Source: Streptomyces rubellomurinus (GTDB lineage Bacteria > Actinomycetota > Actinomycetes > Streptomycetales > Streptomycetaceae). From it: a DNA stretch of 19,429 nt. Position numbers and translations under genes: made by a program. Positions 7,668 to 14,277 of the stretch are shown piece after piece. The stretch covers positions 1-19,429 of the forward strand of contig NZ_JZKH01000117.1 in assembly GCF_000961885.1 (NCBI RefSeq). Reading direction: 5' to 3'. The notes beneath the pieces were generated by a model. That model saw only the letters and a list, made by a program, of their open reading frames with translations, was not told where the DNA came from and made no database searches. Each line of letters starts with the position of its first letter. The first letter of the stretch is position 1.

Positions 7668-8336
7668 CTACGCGGGGTACCAGGCGCCGTTGTACCAGAC
7701 CTCGTTGGCGCTGTCGTTGTGGTGGTCCATGTTGAAGTCTTCGGGGTAGTTGTGGGTGTGGTTGTACGGGTAGGTCCAGATGCCGGCGGACTCGTCGCAG
7801 ACGTAGTCCCAGTGGCAGATCGTCTTGACGGGGATGTTGCCGAAGAACTTGTCGGCACCGGCGAGCGGGGCGCCGATGAAGCCGCCGAACGGCACGGCCC
7901 CGCCGTTGGCCCCGGGAGGGCCCTGCCGCTTGGGGTCCGCGATGAGGATGGCGTTGACGTTGCCGAACGTCTGCCAGTTCTCGGTGACCCACACGTGCAC
8001 CACACCGGCTCCCAGGGAGTACCCGGCCATCTTGACGTGCTGGTCCGGGCACGCGGCGCGCTGGTCCCGGACCAGCCGGTTCAGCTCGTTGACGCCCGCC
8101 CGGGTGCTCGCGCCGTTCGGGATCTGGGTGGGGTACCCGACGTGCTGCTGGATGTTGCCGGTGAACCCGTCGTTGTTCCACGAGCTGCCGGTGCCCCCGA
8201 CGACGATCGTGTACGTGCCCTCGCACGGGGCGGTCACCCGCGCGGTGGCCCCCTGCGCCGTCGCCCCCTGTGCCGCTGTCAGCCCGACCGTCAGCAGGAT
8301 TCCCGCTGCCGCGGCCGCGATCCTTCGTGCTCGCAT
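7668..8336 (-). CDS. Secreted cutinase/PE-PPE-like alpha/beta hydrolase
   Basis: 222 residues, the usual size for actinobacterial cutinase-like enzymes. Signal peptide MRARRIAAAAAGILLTVGL ends around AQGA (24-30). The mature protein begins with a first strand YTIVVGGTGSS (42-52). The nucleophile elbow is GYSLGAG (S107). Motif ICHWDYVCD (173-181) matches the cutinase CxxxDxVC signature with catalytic Asp D177, and a histidine follows in NHTHNY (H193 or H195). Expected role: hydrolysis of ester polymers or lipids outside the cell. I chose ATG 8336 because GGGGAGG stands 5 nt upstream. The 22-bp SARP-like element lies 85 bp before the start. Divergent from the ATP-grasp gene. Confidence 0.88.
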   Translation of the reverse strand: MRARRIAAAAAGILLTVGLTAAQGATAQGATARVTAPCEGTYTIVVGGTGSSWNNDGFTGNIQQHVGYPTQIPNGASTRAGVNELNRLVRDQRAACPDQHVKMAGYSLGAGVVHVWVTENWQTFGNVNAILIADPKRQGPPGANGGAVPFGGFIGAPLAGADKFFGNIPVKTICHWDYVCDESAGIWTYPYNHTHNYPEDFNMDHHNDSANEVWYNGAWYPA

Positions 8337-8408
8337 CCGTACCTCCCCACGCAGTCGGCCGCCCCGCCCTCTCCGGTGCGGCGGGCGCTCGGCCGAGACG
8401 ACAGAGCG

Positions 8409-8442
8409 ACGGTGGCAGCAGCCGATGACATCCCGATGAAGC
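8409..8442 (-). promoter_or_regulatory. SARP-type promoter element of the cutinase-like gene
   Basis: The 22-bp element (8442-8421 on the - strand) is identical to that before the acylase gene: TTCATCG and GTCATCG 11 bp apart. At the matching 8-bp distance lies CACCGT (8414-8409), a poor -10 (only A2 and T6 fit), as expected for an activator-dependent promoter. Confidence 0.5.
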
Positions 8443-8445
8443 CCC

Positions 8446-8457
8446 CCGTCCGGACGG
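8446..8457. promoter_or_regulatory. 12-bp palindrome in the divergent promoter region
   Basis: CCGTCCGGACGG is a perfect palindrome 3 bp from the 22-bp element and 64 bp before the ATP-grasp start. It could be a dimer binding site, though GC-only palindromes arise easily in this composition. Confidence 0.25.
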
Positions 8458-8484
8458 CCCGCTCCCGCATCCGCTTCGCGATAG

Positions 8485-8490
8485 TAGGCT
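8485..8490 (+). promoter_or_regulatory. Candidate -10 box of the ATP-grasp gene
   Basis: TAGGCT fits TANNNT and sits 30 bp before the ATP-grasp start. No clear -35 is visible. Confidence 0.3.
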
Positions 8491-8520
8491 GAGCAGGAAA
8501 GATGATCTTCAGGAGAGCTC

Positions 8521-9351
8521 ATGCCCGCCGCCCGACCCCGTGTCCTGCTCGTCACCGACCTCGCCTACCAGGCCCGGGGCCGCCGCTACTGCGACGAGGA
8601 CATCCGGCTCTCCGCCCGGCTGCGCGAGGACTTCGACGTCGCCCTGTGCCACCCGCTCGACGCCGCCGCGCTGATGGACGGCTTCGACGTGGTGCTGGTC
8701 CGCAACAGCGGCCCGGTGCTCGACTACCGCGCCGGGTACGAGGACTTCCGCCGCCGGGCGCTGGAACGCGGCACCCGCGTGTACAACCAGCTGACCGGGC
8801 GGGCCGACATGGCCGGCAAGCAGTACCTGCTGGACCTGAGCGCCGCCGGGTACCCCGTCATCCCGACCGTCGACCGGGCCGAGGACCTCGCGCGCCTGCC
8901 CGTCGTCCCCGCGTACGTCGTCAAGCCGAAGCTCGGCGCCGACTCGATCGGCCTGCGTATCGTCCCCCGCGACGAGCTCGGCTCCGTCGCGTACGACGGC
9001 GTGCTGGTCCAGCCGCTGATCCCGTTCACCTACGAGGTCTCGTTCTACTTCGTCGACGACGCCTTCCAGTACGCCCTGTACGCGCCCGACCCCGAGCAGC
9101 GCTGGCGCCTCGAACCGTACGAGCCCACCGCCGCCGACCTCGACTTCGCCCGCCGCCTCGTCGCGTGGAACACCGTCGAGCACGGCATCCAGCGCGTCGA
9201 CGCCTGCCGCACCCCGGAGGGCGGTCTGCTCCTCGTCGAGCTGGAGGACCTCAACCCGTACCTGTCGCTCGACCTCGTCGACGAGGCCGCCCTGGAGCGC
9301 TTCCTCACCGCCCTCAAGGCCTCCCTGCACGCGCTCGCTACCCGCTCCTGA
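8521..9351 (+). CDS. ATP-grasp-fold protein of unknown substrate
   Basis: 276 residues, no signal peptide, so cytoplasmic. An N-terminal Rossmann-like part has VLLVTDLAY (8-16) and FDVVLVRNSGP (55-65). The central part carries the ATP-grasp lysine strand YVVKPKLGADSIGL (132-145, K135/K137) and the linker strand GVLVQPLIPFTYEVSFYFV (160-178, with E172). The C-terminal part has IQRVDACR (223-230) and LLLVELEDLNPYLSL (236-250), giving the R-x-D and E/D-x-x-N residues that bind magnesium and phosphates. ATP-grasp enzymes join a carboxylate to an amine or thiol via an acyl phosphate. No biosynthetic partner is adjacent, so the ligated substrates are unknown. Good ribosome site AGGAG. Its last 14 bp overlap the end of the convergent Sir2 gene. 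Confidence 0.85.
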   Translation: MPAARPRVLLVTDLAYQARGRRYCDEDIRLSARLREDFDVALCHPLDAAALMDGFDVVLVRNSGPVLDYRAGYEDFRRRALERGTRVYNQLTGRADMAGKQYLLDLSAAGYPVIPTVDRAEDLARLPVVPAYVVKPKLGADSIGLRIVPRDELGSVAYDGVLVQPLIPFTYEVSFYFVDDAFQYALYAPDPEQRWRLEPYEPTAADLDFARRLVAWNTVEHGIQRVDACRTPEGGLLLVELEDLNPYLSLDLVDEAALERFLTALKASLHALATRS

Positions 9352-10204
9352 CCCGCCGGGCGGCCTCGGTCAGCACCGCGCCCAGCGGCAGGCCGACCCG
9401 GGCCGCGGCGAGCTCGTCCGCCCGGGTCGCGCCCTGGTTGACGATCACCACGGGCGTGCCCGCCGCGGCGGCGCGGCGCACGAAGCGCAGGCCGGACAGG
9501 ACGGTGAGCGAGGAGCCGAGGACCACCAACGCCTGGGCGGCGTCGACGAGTTCGAAGCAGCGCCGGACCCGGGGCTCGGGCACGCTCTCGCCGAAGAAGA
9601 CGACGTCCGGCTTGAGCACGCCCCCGCAGGCCGGACAGGGAGCGACCCGGAAGCCGTCCACCAGCTCCGGCGGCAGTTCGGCGTCGCCGTCCGGGTTCAG
9701 CCGGGCCGATCCCGCTCGGAACCCGGCGTTCAGCGCGTCCAGGCGGCCGTCCAGCTCCTCGCGCGAGGTGGTGCGCCGGCAGGCCAGGCACACCACCCGG
9801 CGCAGCGCGCCGTGCAGCTCGACGGCCGTACGGGTGCCGGCCGCGTGGTGCAGACCGTCCACGTTCTGGGTGATCACCGCCGCCACGTGGCCCGAGCGCC
9901 GCAGCTGCTCCACCGCCCGGTGCCCGGCGTTCGGCTCGGCGCCCGCGATCGTGCGCCAGCCGACGTGGCTGCGCGCCCAGTACCGGCGGCGGGCCGCCTC
10001 GCTGCCGGTGAACTCCTGGTACGTCATCGGCGTGCCGCGCCGGCGGCTGCCGGTCTCGCCCCGGTAGTCGGGGATGCCCGACTCCGTCGACAGCCCGGCG
10101 CCGCTGAGCACCACCACACCCCGCCCGGCCAGCAGCCGCACCAGCGCCTCCAGGCCGGCCGCGTCGGCGGCCGGGGCGCCGGGACTCGTCGCGGGCACAC
10201 CCAT
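9338..10204 (-). CDS. Sir2-family NAD-dependent protein deacylase
   Basis: 288 residues. Landmarks: GAGLSTESGIPDYRG (35-49) for NAD binding, TQNVDGLH (112-119), catalytic H131 in VELHG, a four-cysteine zinc site (C139, C142, C190, C193), VVFFGE (201-206), GSSL (230-233) and VNQG (255-258). It removes acetyl or longer acyl groups from lysines while consuming NAD. The tyrosine/arginine pair that marks desuccinylases is not obvious, so a deacetylase of the bacterial CobB type is likely. The zinc loop is a little long, with an insertion LNPDGDAELPPELVDGF. Start ATG. The 3' end overlaps the ATP-grasp gene tail-to-tail by 14 bp, so the two transcripts are antisense at their ends. Confidence 0.95.
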   Translation of the reverse strand: MGVPATSPGAPAADAAGLEALVRLLAGRGVVVLSGAGLSTESGIPDYRGETGSRRRGTPMTYQEFTGSEAARRRYWARSHVGWRTIAGAEPNAGHRAVEQLRRSGHVAAVITQNVDGLHHAAGTRTAVELHGALRRVVCLACRRTTSREELDGRLDALNAGFRAGSARLNPDGDAELPPELVDGFRVAPCPACGGVLKPDVVFFGESVPEPRVRRCFELVDAAQALVVLGSSLTVLSGLRFVRRAAAAGTPVVIVNQGATRADELAAARVGLPLGAVLTEAARRVRSG

Positions 10205-10247
10205 GCCGTTCAGCCTAGAACCGGGGCCGGGGCGAACGCGAGCGCCG

Positions 10248-10709
10248 TCAGCCGGTGACCTCGACGGTGACGTCGTACGTCCGCTGCTGCGGCCCGCAGG
10301 CCAGGGCCTCGCCGCAGGTGGTGCGGGAGGCGGTGAGGTGGGCCGTGCCGGGCGTGCGGGCGGTGAAGGAGGTGGCGACGGTGCCGCAGCCGCCGCCCGG
10401 GCGGCAGGAGGGGGAGGGCGAGGTGGCCGGGCCGGCGGCGGGGGCGAGGACGTCGGGGGCGGTGCTGGTGGCGCCGGACCAGTAGGTGCTGTGCAGCTCG
10501 ACGGTGACCGTGGTGCCCGCGGCGACCTTCAGGGTGGTGCGGTCGGCGTGCTCGTCGGCGGTGACGGCGGCCGGCGTGCTCGCGGGGGCGGACGGGGCGG
10601 CCGACGAGGCCGACGAGGCCGTCGACGGGCCGGCCGAGCCGCAGCCGGCCAGGGCCAGCAGGGCGGCGGCGCAGGTCAGGGCGAGGGCGGCGGGTCTTCT
10701 CAGGTTCAC
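10248..10709 (-). CDS. Small secreted lipoprotein, beta-rich, possibly inhibitor I42/chagasin-like
   Basis: 153 residues. Signal peptide MNLRRPAALALTCAAALLAL with lipobox LAGC; C23 would carry the lipid, placing it on the outer face of the membrane. A Ser/Ala/Pro linker (25-48) leads to a domain of about 100 residues with TTVTVELHSTYWSGA, TSFTARTPGTAHLTASRTTC and QQRTYDVTVEV. The order of a glycine-rich loop after the first strand, a GTAxL strand and a C-terminal VxVxV strand recalls chagasin-type cysteine-protease inhibitors, but the match is loose and unproven. Four cysteines in the domain may form disulfides. GTG start with AGAGGA 7 nt upstream. 11-bp tandem repeats lie in its promoter region. 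Confidence 0.8.
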   Translation of the reverse strand: MNLRRPAALALTCAAALLALAGCGSAGPSTASSASSAAPSAPASTPAAVTADEHADRTTLKVAAGTTVTVELHSTYWSGATSTAPDVLAPAAGPATSPSPSCRPGGGCGTVATSFTARTPGTAHLTASRTTCGEALACGPQQRTYDVTVEVTG

Positions 10710-10737
10710 AGTGGTTCCTCTGGTGCCGTGGTGCGAT

Positions 10738-10780
10738 CAGTGCCGAGCAGTACCGAAGCAGTACCGAAGCAGTACCGACG
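10738..10780 (-). repeat. 11-bp tandem repeats upstream of the lipoprotein gene
   Basis: On the + strand CAGTACCGAAG occurs at 10748-10758 and 10759-10769, followed by CAGTACCGACG (10770-10780) and preceded by a 10-nt relative CAGTGCCGAG (10738-10747). One-turn phasing places all units on the same face of the helix, as in OmpR/SARP/PhoP operators. They lie 29-71 bp before the lipoprotein start. Confidence 0.65.
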
Positions 10781-10839
10781 TGGTGCCGGTTCGACGCACC
10801 GGAGGCCGGATCGGATCCCCCCGGAAGCGGAAAGAGCGC

Positions 10840-10868
10840 GCCGGGGCGGGCACGTGGCCCACCCCGGC
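10840..10868 (-). terminator. Hairpin terminator after the HExxE protein gene
   Basis: A 12-bp stem with one mismatch (10840-10851 with 10857-10868) and a 5-nt loop, 20 nt past the stop of the upstream - strand gene. Confidence 0.7.
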
Positions 10869-10888
10869 GGCTCGGGCGAGGGTGATCG

Positions 10889-12790
10889 TCAGGAGACGGT
10901 CACGTCGTCGTAGTAGGTGTAGGTCGCGTCACCCGCGTAGTTGTCGTCGTGGTTGCTCAGGGTGAGCGTGTACGAGTGCCCGGGGGTGACGGTCGCGGTC
11001 TGGTTGGTCCAGGTCGCGGCGGAGGAGCAGGTCTTGGCGAGGACCGTGGTGGTCGTGCCGGTGGTGTTGTCCTTCAGGGTGGCCGTCGCCCAGTCGTAGG
11101 TCAGGGTGTCCGGGCAGGTGTTGCTGTACCAGAAGGACAGCTTGCTGGAGCCGGTCGGCGCGGTGAAGGTCTGCGCGGCGGTGGAGTCCGTGCTGGGGCT
11201 GGTGGAGCCGAGCTGCAGGCCGTAGCTGCCGGTGTGGGCGGCCGCGGCGGGCGTGGTGGCGGTGCCGGTGGTGGTCCAGCCGGTGGTGTTGCCGTTCTCG
11301 AAGCCGCCGTTGGTGACGGCGTTGCCGCCGCCACCGCCGGTGGACTCGGTCCAGGTGAAGCTGGTGCTGCCGGCGGCGCCGGTGGTGTCCTTCGCGGTGA
11401 CCGTCACGCTGGCGGTGCCGGAGGCGGTCGGCGTGCCGGAGATCAGGCCGGTCGAGGAGTTGATCGACAGGCCGGCGGGCAGGCCGGTGGCCGAGTAGGT
11501 CAGGGTCTGGCCGGAGGCCGAGTCGCTGGCGCTGATCTGCAGGCTCGCCGCGGTGCCGACGGTCCCGGTCTGGTTGCCCGGGTTGGTGACGGTCACGGTG
11601 TTGCCGTGGGTCAGGATCGCGTGCGAGATCGCGCAGGAGTTGGTGTCGTTCGACCAGCTGGCCTGCTCGGCGTAGGAGCCGAAGGCGCCGAAGGAGATGT
11701 TCGCGGCGCCGCCGGTGGAGCCCGGCTTGATCCAGGCGCACTCGTCGGAGTTCTCCTGGCCGTTGTACGAGCTGCCGGACACGTGGTTGGTCCAGCCGCC
11801 GGCCGGGTTCTGGTCGGACATCATCTCGTGCCACTCGTGGCCGAGGGTCATCGTCCAACCGTCCAGGGTGCCGGGCGAGTTGACGAAGCCGACGCCGCAG
11901 TTGGCGCCCGCGTCGATGTTGTACGGCTGGTTCGAGAACGCGATGTCGCCGTAGGGCGAGCTCGCCGCGCCACCGGTGAGGGTGGTGTCGCCGTTCCAGT
12001 CGTGCCAGGCGCAGTACCCGGTGGTCGGGTTCTGGTAGTCGTCCGGGTTGGTGCCGTGCGGCGACAGGACGATGTAGTACGCGTCGCGGTTGGCGGCGGC
12101 GGTGGTGTTGCCGAAGTGGCCGGCGGCCTTGACGGCCTCCTGGGCGAGCTGGTTGCCGGTCGCCTGGGACGGCGAGGCGGCCGCGTTGTCGTACCAGACG
12201 CCGGACAGCACGCCGCCGCTCTGGTACGGGATGAAGTTGGCGTTGGACGGGCAGCTGACGGCGCCGGAGGCGACGTTCGGGCCGTCGCACCACTGCGTCA
12301 GGTCGGCCGACCAGGTCTCGCCGTTGGTGCCGATGCCCTTGAACATCTGCTGGGTGGCACCGGCGGCGCCCGCCGAGTCGCCCGAGAACTTGGCGTTGCC
12401 GTTGGCGTCGGTGGTCTGGGTGCCCCACTGGGTGCCGTAGAAGATCAGGTAGACCTTGGAGTGGCCGCTCTGCACGCCGATGCCGTCGACGCCGCCGCCG
12501 TAGGACAGCGTCTGCTGGCCGGTGGCCGCCGCCTGGTTGTGCGCGGCGAGCCACTGCTTGTAGTTCTCGTGCTGCTGCTTGCCCGGCACCGCGCCGTGGC
12601 GGTACGGGTGCCCGGCCTGCGGGCTCCAGGGGTTGAACTCGTTGGCCGTGCTGTTGCTCGGGATGCCGGGGATGTCCTGCGCGGCGGCAGGCCCGGCAGC
12701 GCCGGCGAGACCGGCGGCGGCGAGCGCCAGGGACGCCATTCCGGTGAGCGTCGCGTACTTCGCACGCCGCAGTCTGCGGGAGTGACCCAT
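10889..12790 (-). CDS. Large secreted protein: HExxE domain, putative Ig domain, C-terminal beta-sandwich
   Basis: 633 residues. Signal peptide MGHSRRLRRAKYATLTGM plus an Ala-rich stretch ending near AAAQ (38). Residues 90-395 form the main domain: VYLIFYGTQWG (113-123), DAYYIVLSPHGTNPDD (236-251), TLGHEWHEMMSDQNPAGGW (315-333) and ENSDECAW (346-353). H318 and E322 give HExxE rather than HExxH, with D349/E350 as possible further ligands; this pattern occurs in Exordium-like and related secreted families whose chemistry is not settled. Residues 398-490 look like a putative Ig domain (TVTVTNPGNQTG, GLPAGLSINSSTGLISGTPTASG). After a GGGGG linker, 497-633 is a carbohydrate-binding-like sandwich (NGGFENGNTTGW to YYDDVTVS). 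ATG 12790 chosen because the signal peptide starts there; the open frame extends further upstream without signal. Confidence 0.9.
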   Translation of the reverse strand: MGHSRRLRRAKYATLTGMASLALAAAGLAGAAGPAAAQDIPGIPSNSTANEFNPWSPQAGHPYRHGAVPGKQQHENYKQWLAAHNQAAATGQQTLSYGGGVDGIGVQSGHSKVYLIFYGTQWGTQTTDANGNAKFSGDSAGAAGATQQMFKGIGTNGETWSADLTQWCDGPNVASGAVSCPSNANFIPYQSGGVLSGVWYDNAAASPSQATGNQLAQEAVKAAGHFGNTTAAANRDAYYIVLSPHGTNPDDYQNPTTGYCAWHDWNGDTTLTGGAASSPYGDIAFSNQPYNIDAGANCGVGFVNSPGTLDGWTMTLGHEWHEMMSDQNPAGGWTNHVSGSSYNGQENSDECAWIKPGSTGGAANISFGAFGSYAEQASWSNDTNSCAISHAILTHGNTVTVTNPGNQTGTVGTAASLQISASDSASGQTLTYSATGLPAGLSINSSTGLISGTPTASGTASVTVTAKDTTGAAGSTSFTWTESTGGGGGNAVTNGGFENGNTTGWTTTGTATTPAAAAHTGSYGLQLGSTSPSTDSTAAQTFTAPTGSSKLSFWYSNTCPDTLTYDWATATLKDNTTGTTTTVLAKTCSSAATWTNQTATVTPGHSYTLTLSNHDDNYAGDATYTYYDDVTVS

Positions 12791-13170
12791 GGTGAGGGTG
12801 CCTCTCTCGTACCGATCGCCCGGCCGGCCGGGGAGCCGGCGGACGATCCCTTTGTGGGGAAGGGCAGACGGCGAATTCCGCCGGAGGCCAATCCGGTTCG
12901 ATGAGTCCGCACACCCGGAATTGACCACCCGTCGGTGGGGGCCGCCTGCTGGGCATGAAGGAAAGCAGAGCTGATGAACACCGGTCAATGGAAAAGGGTA
13001 AGGACTCATTAAGAACGGCATCCGGGCAGGTGGGAGCCCATGGAGTGCCCCGCCGACGTCCAAGTTGACGCGCGTAACCATTCACTGAATGACGGTCGGG
13101 AGATTGTTTCCGTATTCACCGTGACGGCACTTCCGGAAAGCTCGTGGGAAAGGCGGTGGGCGTGTGCCGC
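12791..13170. other. Gene-free 380 bp upstream of the HExxE protein gene
   Basis: No convincing gene. The stretch 12950-13140 is noticeably poorer in GC than the rest and includes homopurine runs near 12989-13015, as expected for a regulatory region or long leader of the - strand secreted-protein gene. On the - strand TTGACC (about 12983-12988) is a possible -35, but I find no firm -10 at the right distance. Confidence 0.5.
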
Positions 13171-13572
13171 TCAGCCACGCCCGAGGACGCGGTCGACCGC
13201 GATCTCGATGACCACCCGATCCGGGTTCTCCCGGGGCGTCCGGTAGCGCGCCTCGTAGCGGCGCTCGGCGTCGGCGACCTGCTCCGGCTCGTCGCGGACG
13301 ACCGCGACGCCCTCCAGGGTGGCCCAGCGCGCCCGGTCCACCTGACAGACGGCCACCCGCAGGCCCTGCGCGCCGGCCGCGGCGACGTTGCGCGCCTTGC
13401 GGCTGGTCCGGCTGGTGATGACCCGGGCCGTGCCGGTCTCCGGGTCGAAGGTGACGCCGACCGGCACCACGTGCGGCGAGCCGTCCGGGCGGGTGGTGGT
13501 CAGCGTGGAGATGTGCCGCTCGCGCCAGAAGGCGAGCATGGCGTCGTCGAGGTCGCGCGGGTCCTGGGCCAT
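13171..13572 (-). CDS. PPOX-class split-barrel oxidoreductase, probably F420-dependent
   Basis: 133 residues, close to the normal length. The opening [32 protein letters not shown] (12-43) is the typical first hairpin of the pyridoxamine-oxidase-like split barrel, followed by [16 protein letters not shown] (48-63) for cofactor-phosphate binding and [16 protein letters not shown] (77-92). In actinobacteria this subgroup mostly uses F420 (or FMN) to reduce small molecules. The exact substrate is unknown. It lies downstream of the mscR/MBL pair in the same direction but is separated by a hairpin at 13587-13619, so it probably has its own promoter; only 15 bp separate the hairpin from the ATG, so the transcript leader would be short. 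Confidence 0.88.
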   Translation of the reverse strand: MAQDPRDLDDAMLAFWRERHISTLTTTRPDGSPHVVPVGVTFDPETGTARVITSRTSRKARNVAAAGAQGLRVAVCQVDRARWATLEGVAVVRDEPEQVADAERRYEARYRTPRENPDRVVIEIAVDRVLGRG

Positions 13573-13586
13573 GATCGGGATCGTAC

Positions 13587-13619
13587 GGCCCCCGGGAGCT
13601 CGCGGGACTCCCGGGGGCC
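13587..13619 (-). terminator. Hairpin terminator of the mscR-MBL operon
   Basis: Perfect 12-bp stem (13587-13598 with 13608-13619), 9-nt loop, 19 bp past the MBL stop and 14 bp before the next start codon. Confidence 0.75.
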
Positions 13620-13638
13620 TTCGTGGGCGTACGGCGCG

Positions 13639-14277
13639 TCAGTGCCCGCGGGCGATCCACTCCGGCAGGGCCGGGGCCTCGGCGCCGATGGTGGTCGGGT
13701 CGCCGTGGCCGGTGCGCACCACCGTGTCGGCCGGGAGCGACAGCAGCCGCTCGCGGATCGACTCGATGATGGTCGGGAAGTGCGAGAAGGACCGGCCGGT
13801 CGCGCCGGGCCCGCCGTGGAACAGGGTGTCGCCGGTGAAGACGGTGCCCAGGTCGGGCGCGTACAGGCAGACTGCGCCGGGGGCGTGGCCCGGGGTGTGC
13901 AGCACGGTCAGCTCCGTGCCGGCGACCGCGATCCGCTGCCCGTCCGCTAGTTCGCCGTCCGGCAGCCGCTCGGGGTGGGTGAGCTTCCACAGCGGCAGGT
14001 CGTCCGGGTGCAGCAGGATCGGCGCGCCGGTGCGGGCGGCGAGCGCCGGGGCCGCGTCGACGTGGTCGTTGTGGGCGTGGGTGGAGACGATCGCGAGCAG
14101 CCGGCGGCCGCCGAGCGCGGCCTCGATGGCGTCGGCGTCGTGCGCGGCGTCGATCACCACGGCCTCGGCGTCGTCGCCGACGATCCACACGTTGTTCTCC
14201 ACCTCCCAGCTGCCGCCGTCGAGTTCGAAGGTCCCGGCGGTGACGAGCCGGTCGATCCGGGCGGTCCCCGCGGCCAT
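13639..14277 (-). CDS. MBL-fold hydrolase, glyoxalase II-like, of the mycothiol formaldehyde pathway
   Basis: 212 residues. Zinc ligands of the metallo-beta-lactamase fold: THAHNDH (66-72: H67, H69, D71, H72), H131 in HTPGHAPG, D150 in FTGDTLF and H191 in RTGHGDP. Thiol-ester hydrolases of the glyoxalase II group have this pattern. The ATG overlaps the TGA of the mycothiol dehydrogenase gene by one base, so the two are translationally coupled. The same pairing occurs next to mscR in mycobacteria (Rv2259/Rv2260). Inferred role: hydrolysis of S-formylmycothiol to formate and mycothiol. Proof of substrate is lacking, as MBL specificity is hard to read from sequence. Confidence 0.92.
   Translation of the reverse strand: MAAGTARIDRLVTAGTFELDGGSWEVENNVWIVGDDAEAVVIDAAHDADAIEAALGGRRLLAIVSTHAHNDHVDAAPALAARTGAPILLHPDDLPLWKLTHPERLPDGELADGQRIAVAGTELTVLHTPGHAPGAVCLYAPDLGTVFTGDTLFHGGPGATGRSFSHFPTIIESIRERLLSLPADTVVRTGHGDPTTIGAEAPALPEWIARGH

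Noticed and set aside
5692..8226. 844-codon - strand frame through the acylase and cutinase region
   Set aside because: Arg/Gly/Pro-rich frame-shifted shadow of the acylase gene; no signal or domain.
10929..13085. Second long - strand frame through the HExxE protein gene, and the + strand frame 10949-12904
   Set aside because: Both give repetitive Arg- or Gly/Val-rich sequence; the signal peptide, Ig and HExxE motifs lie only in the chosen frame.
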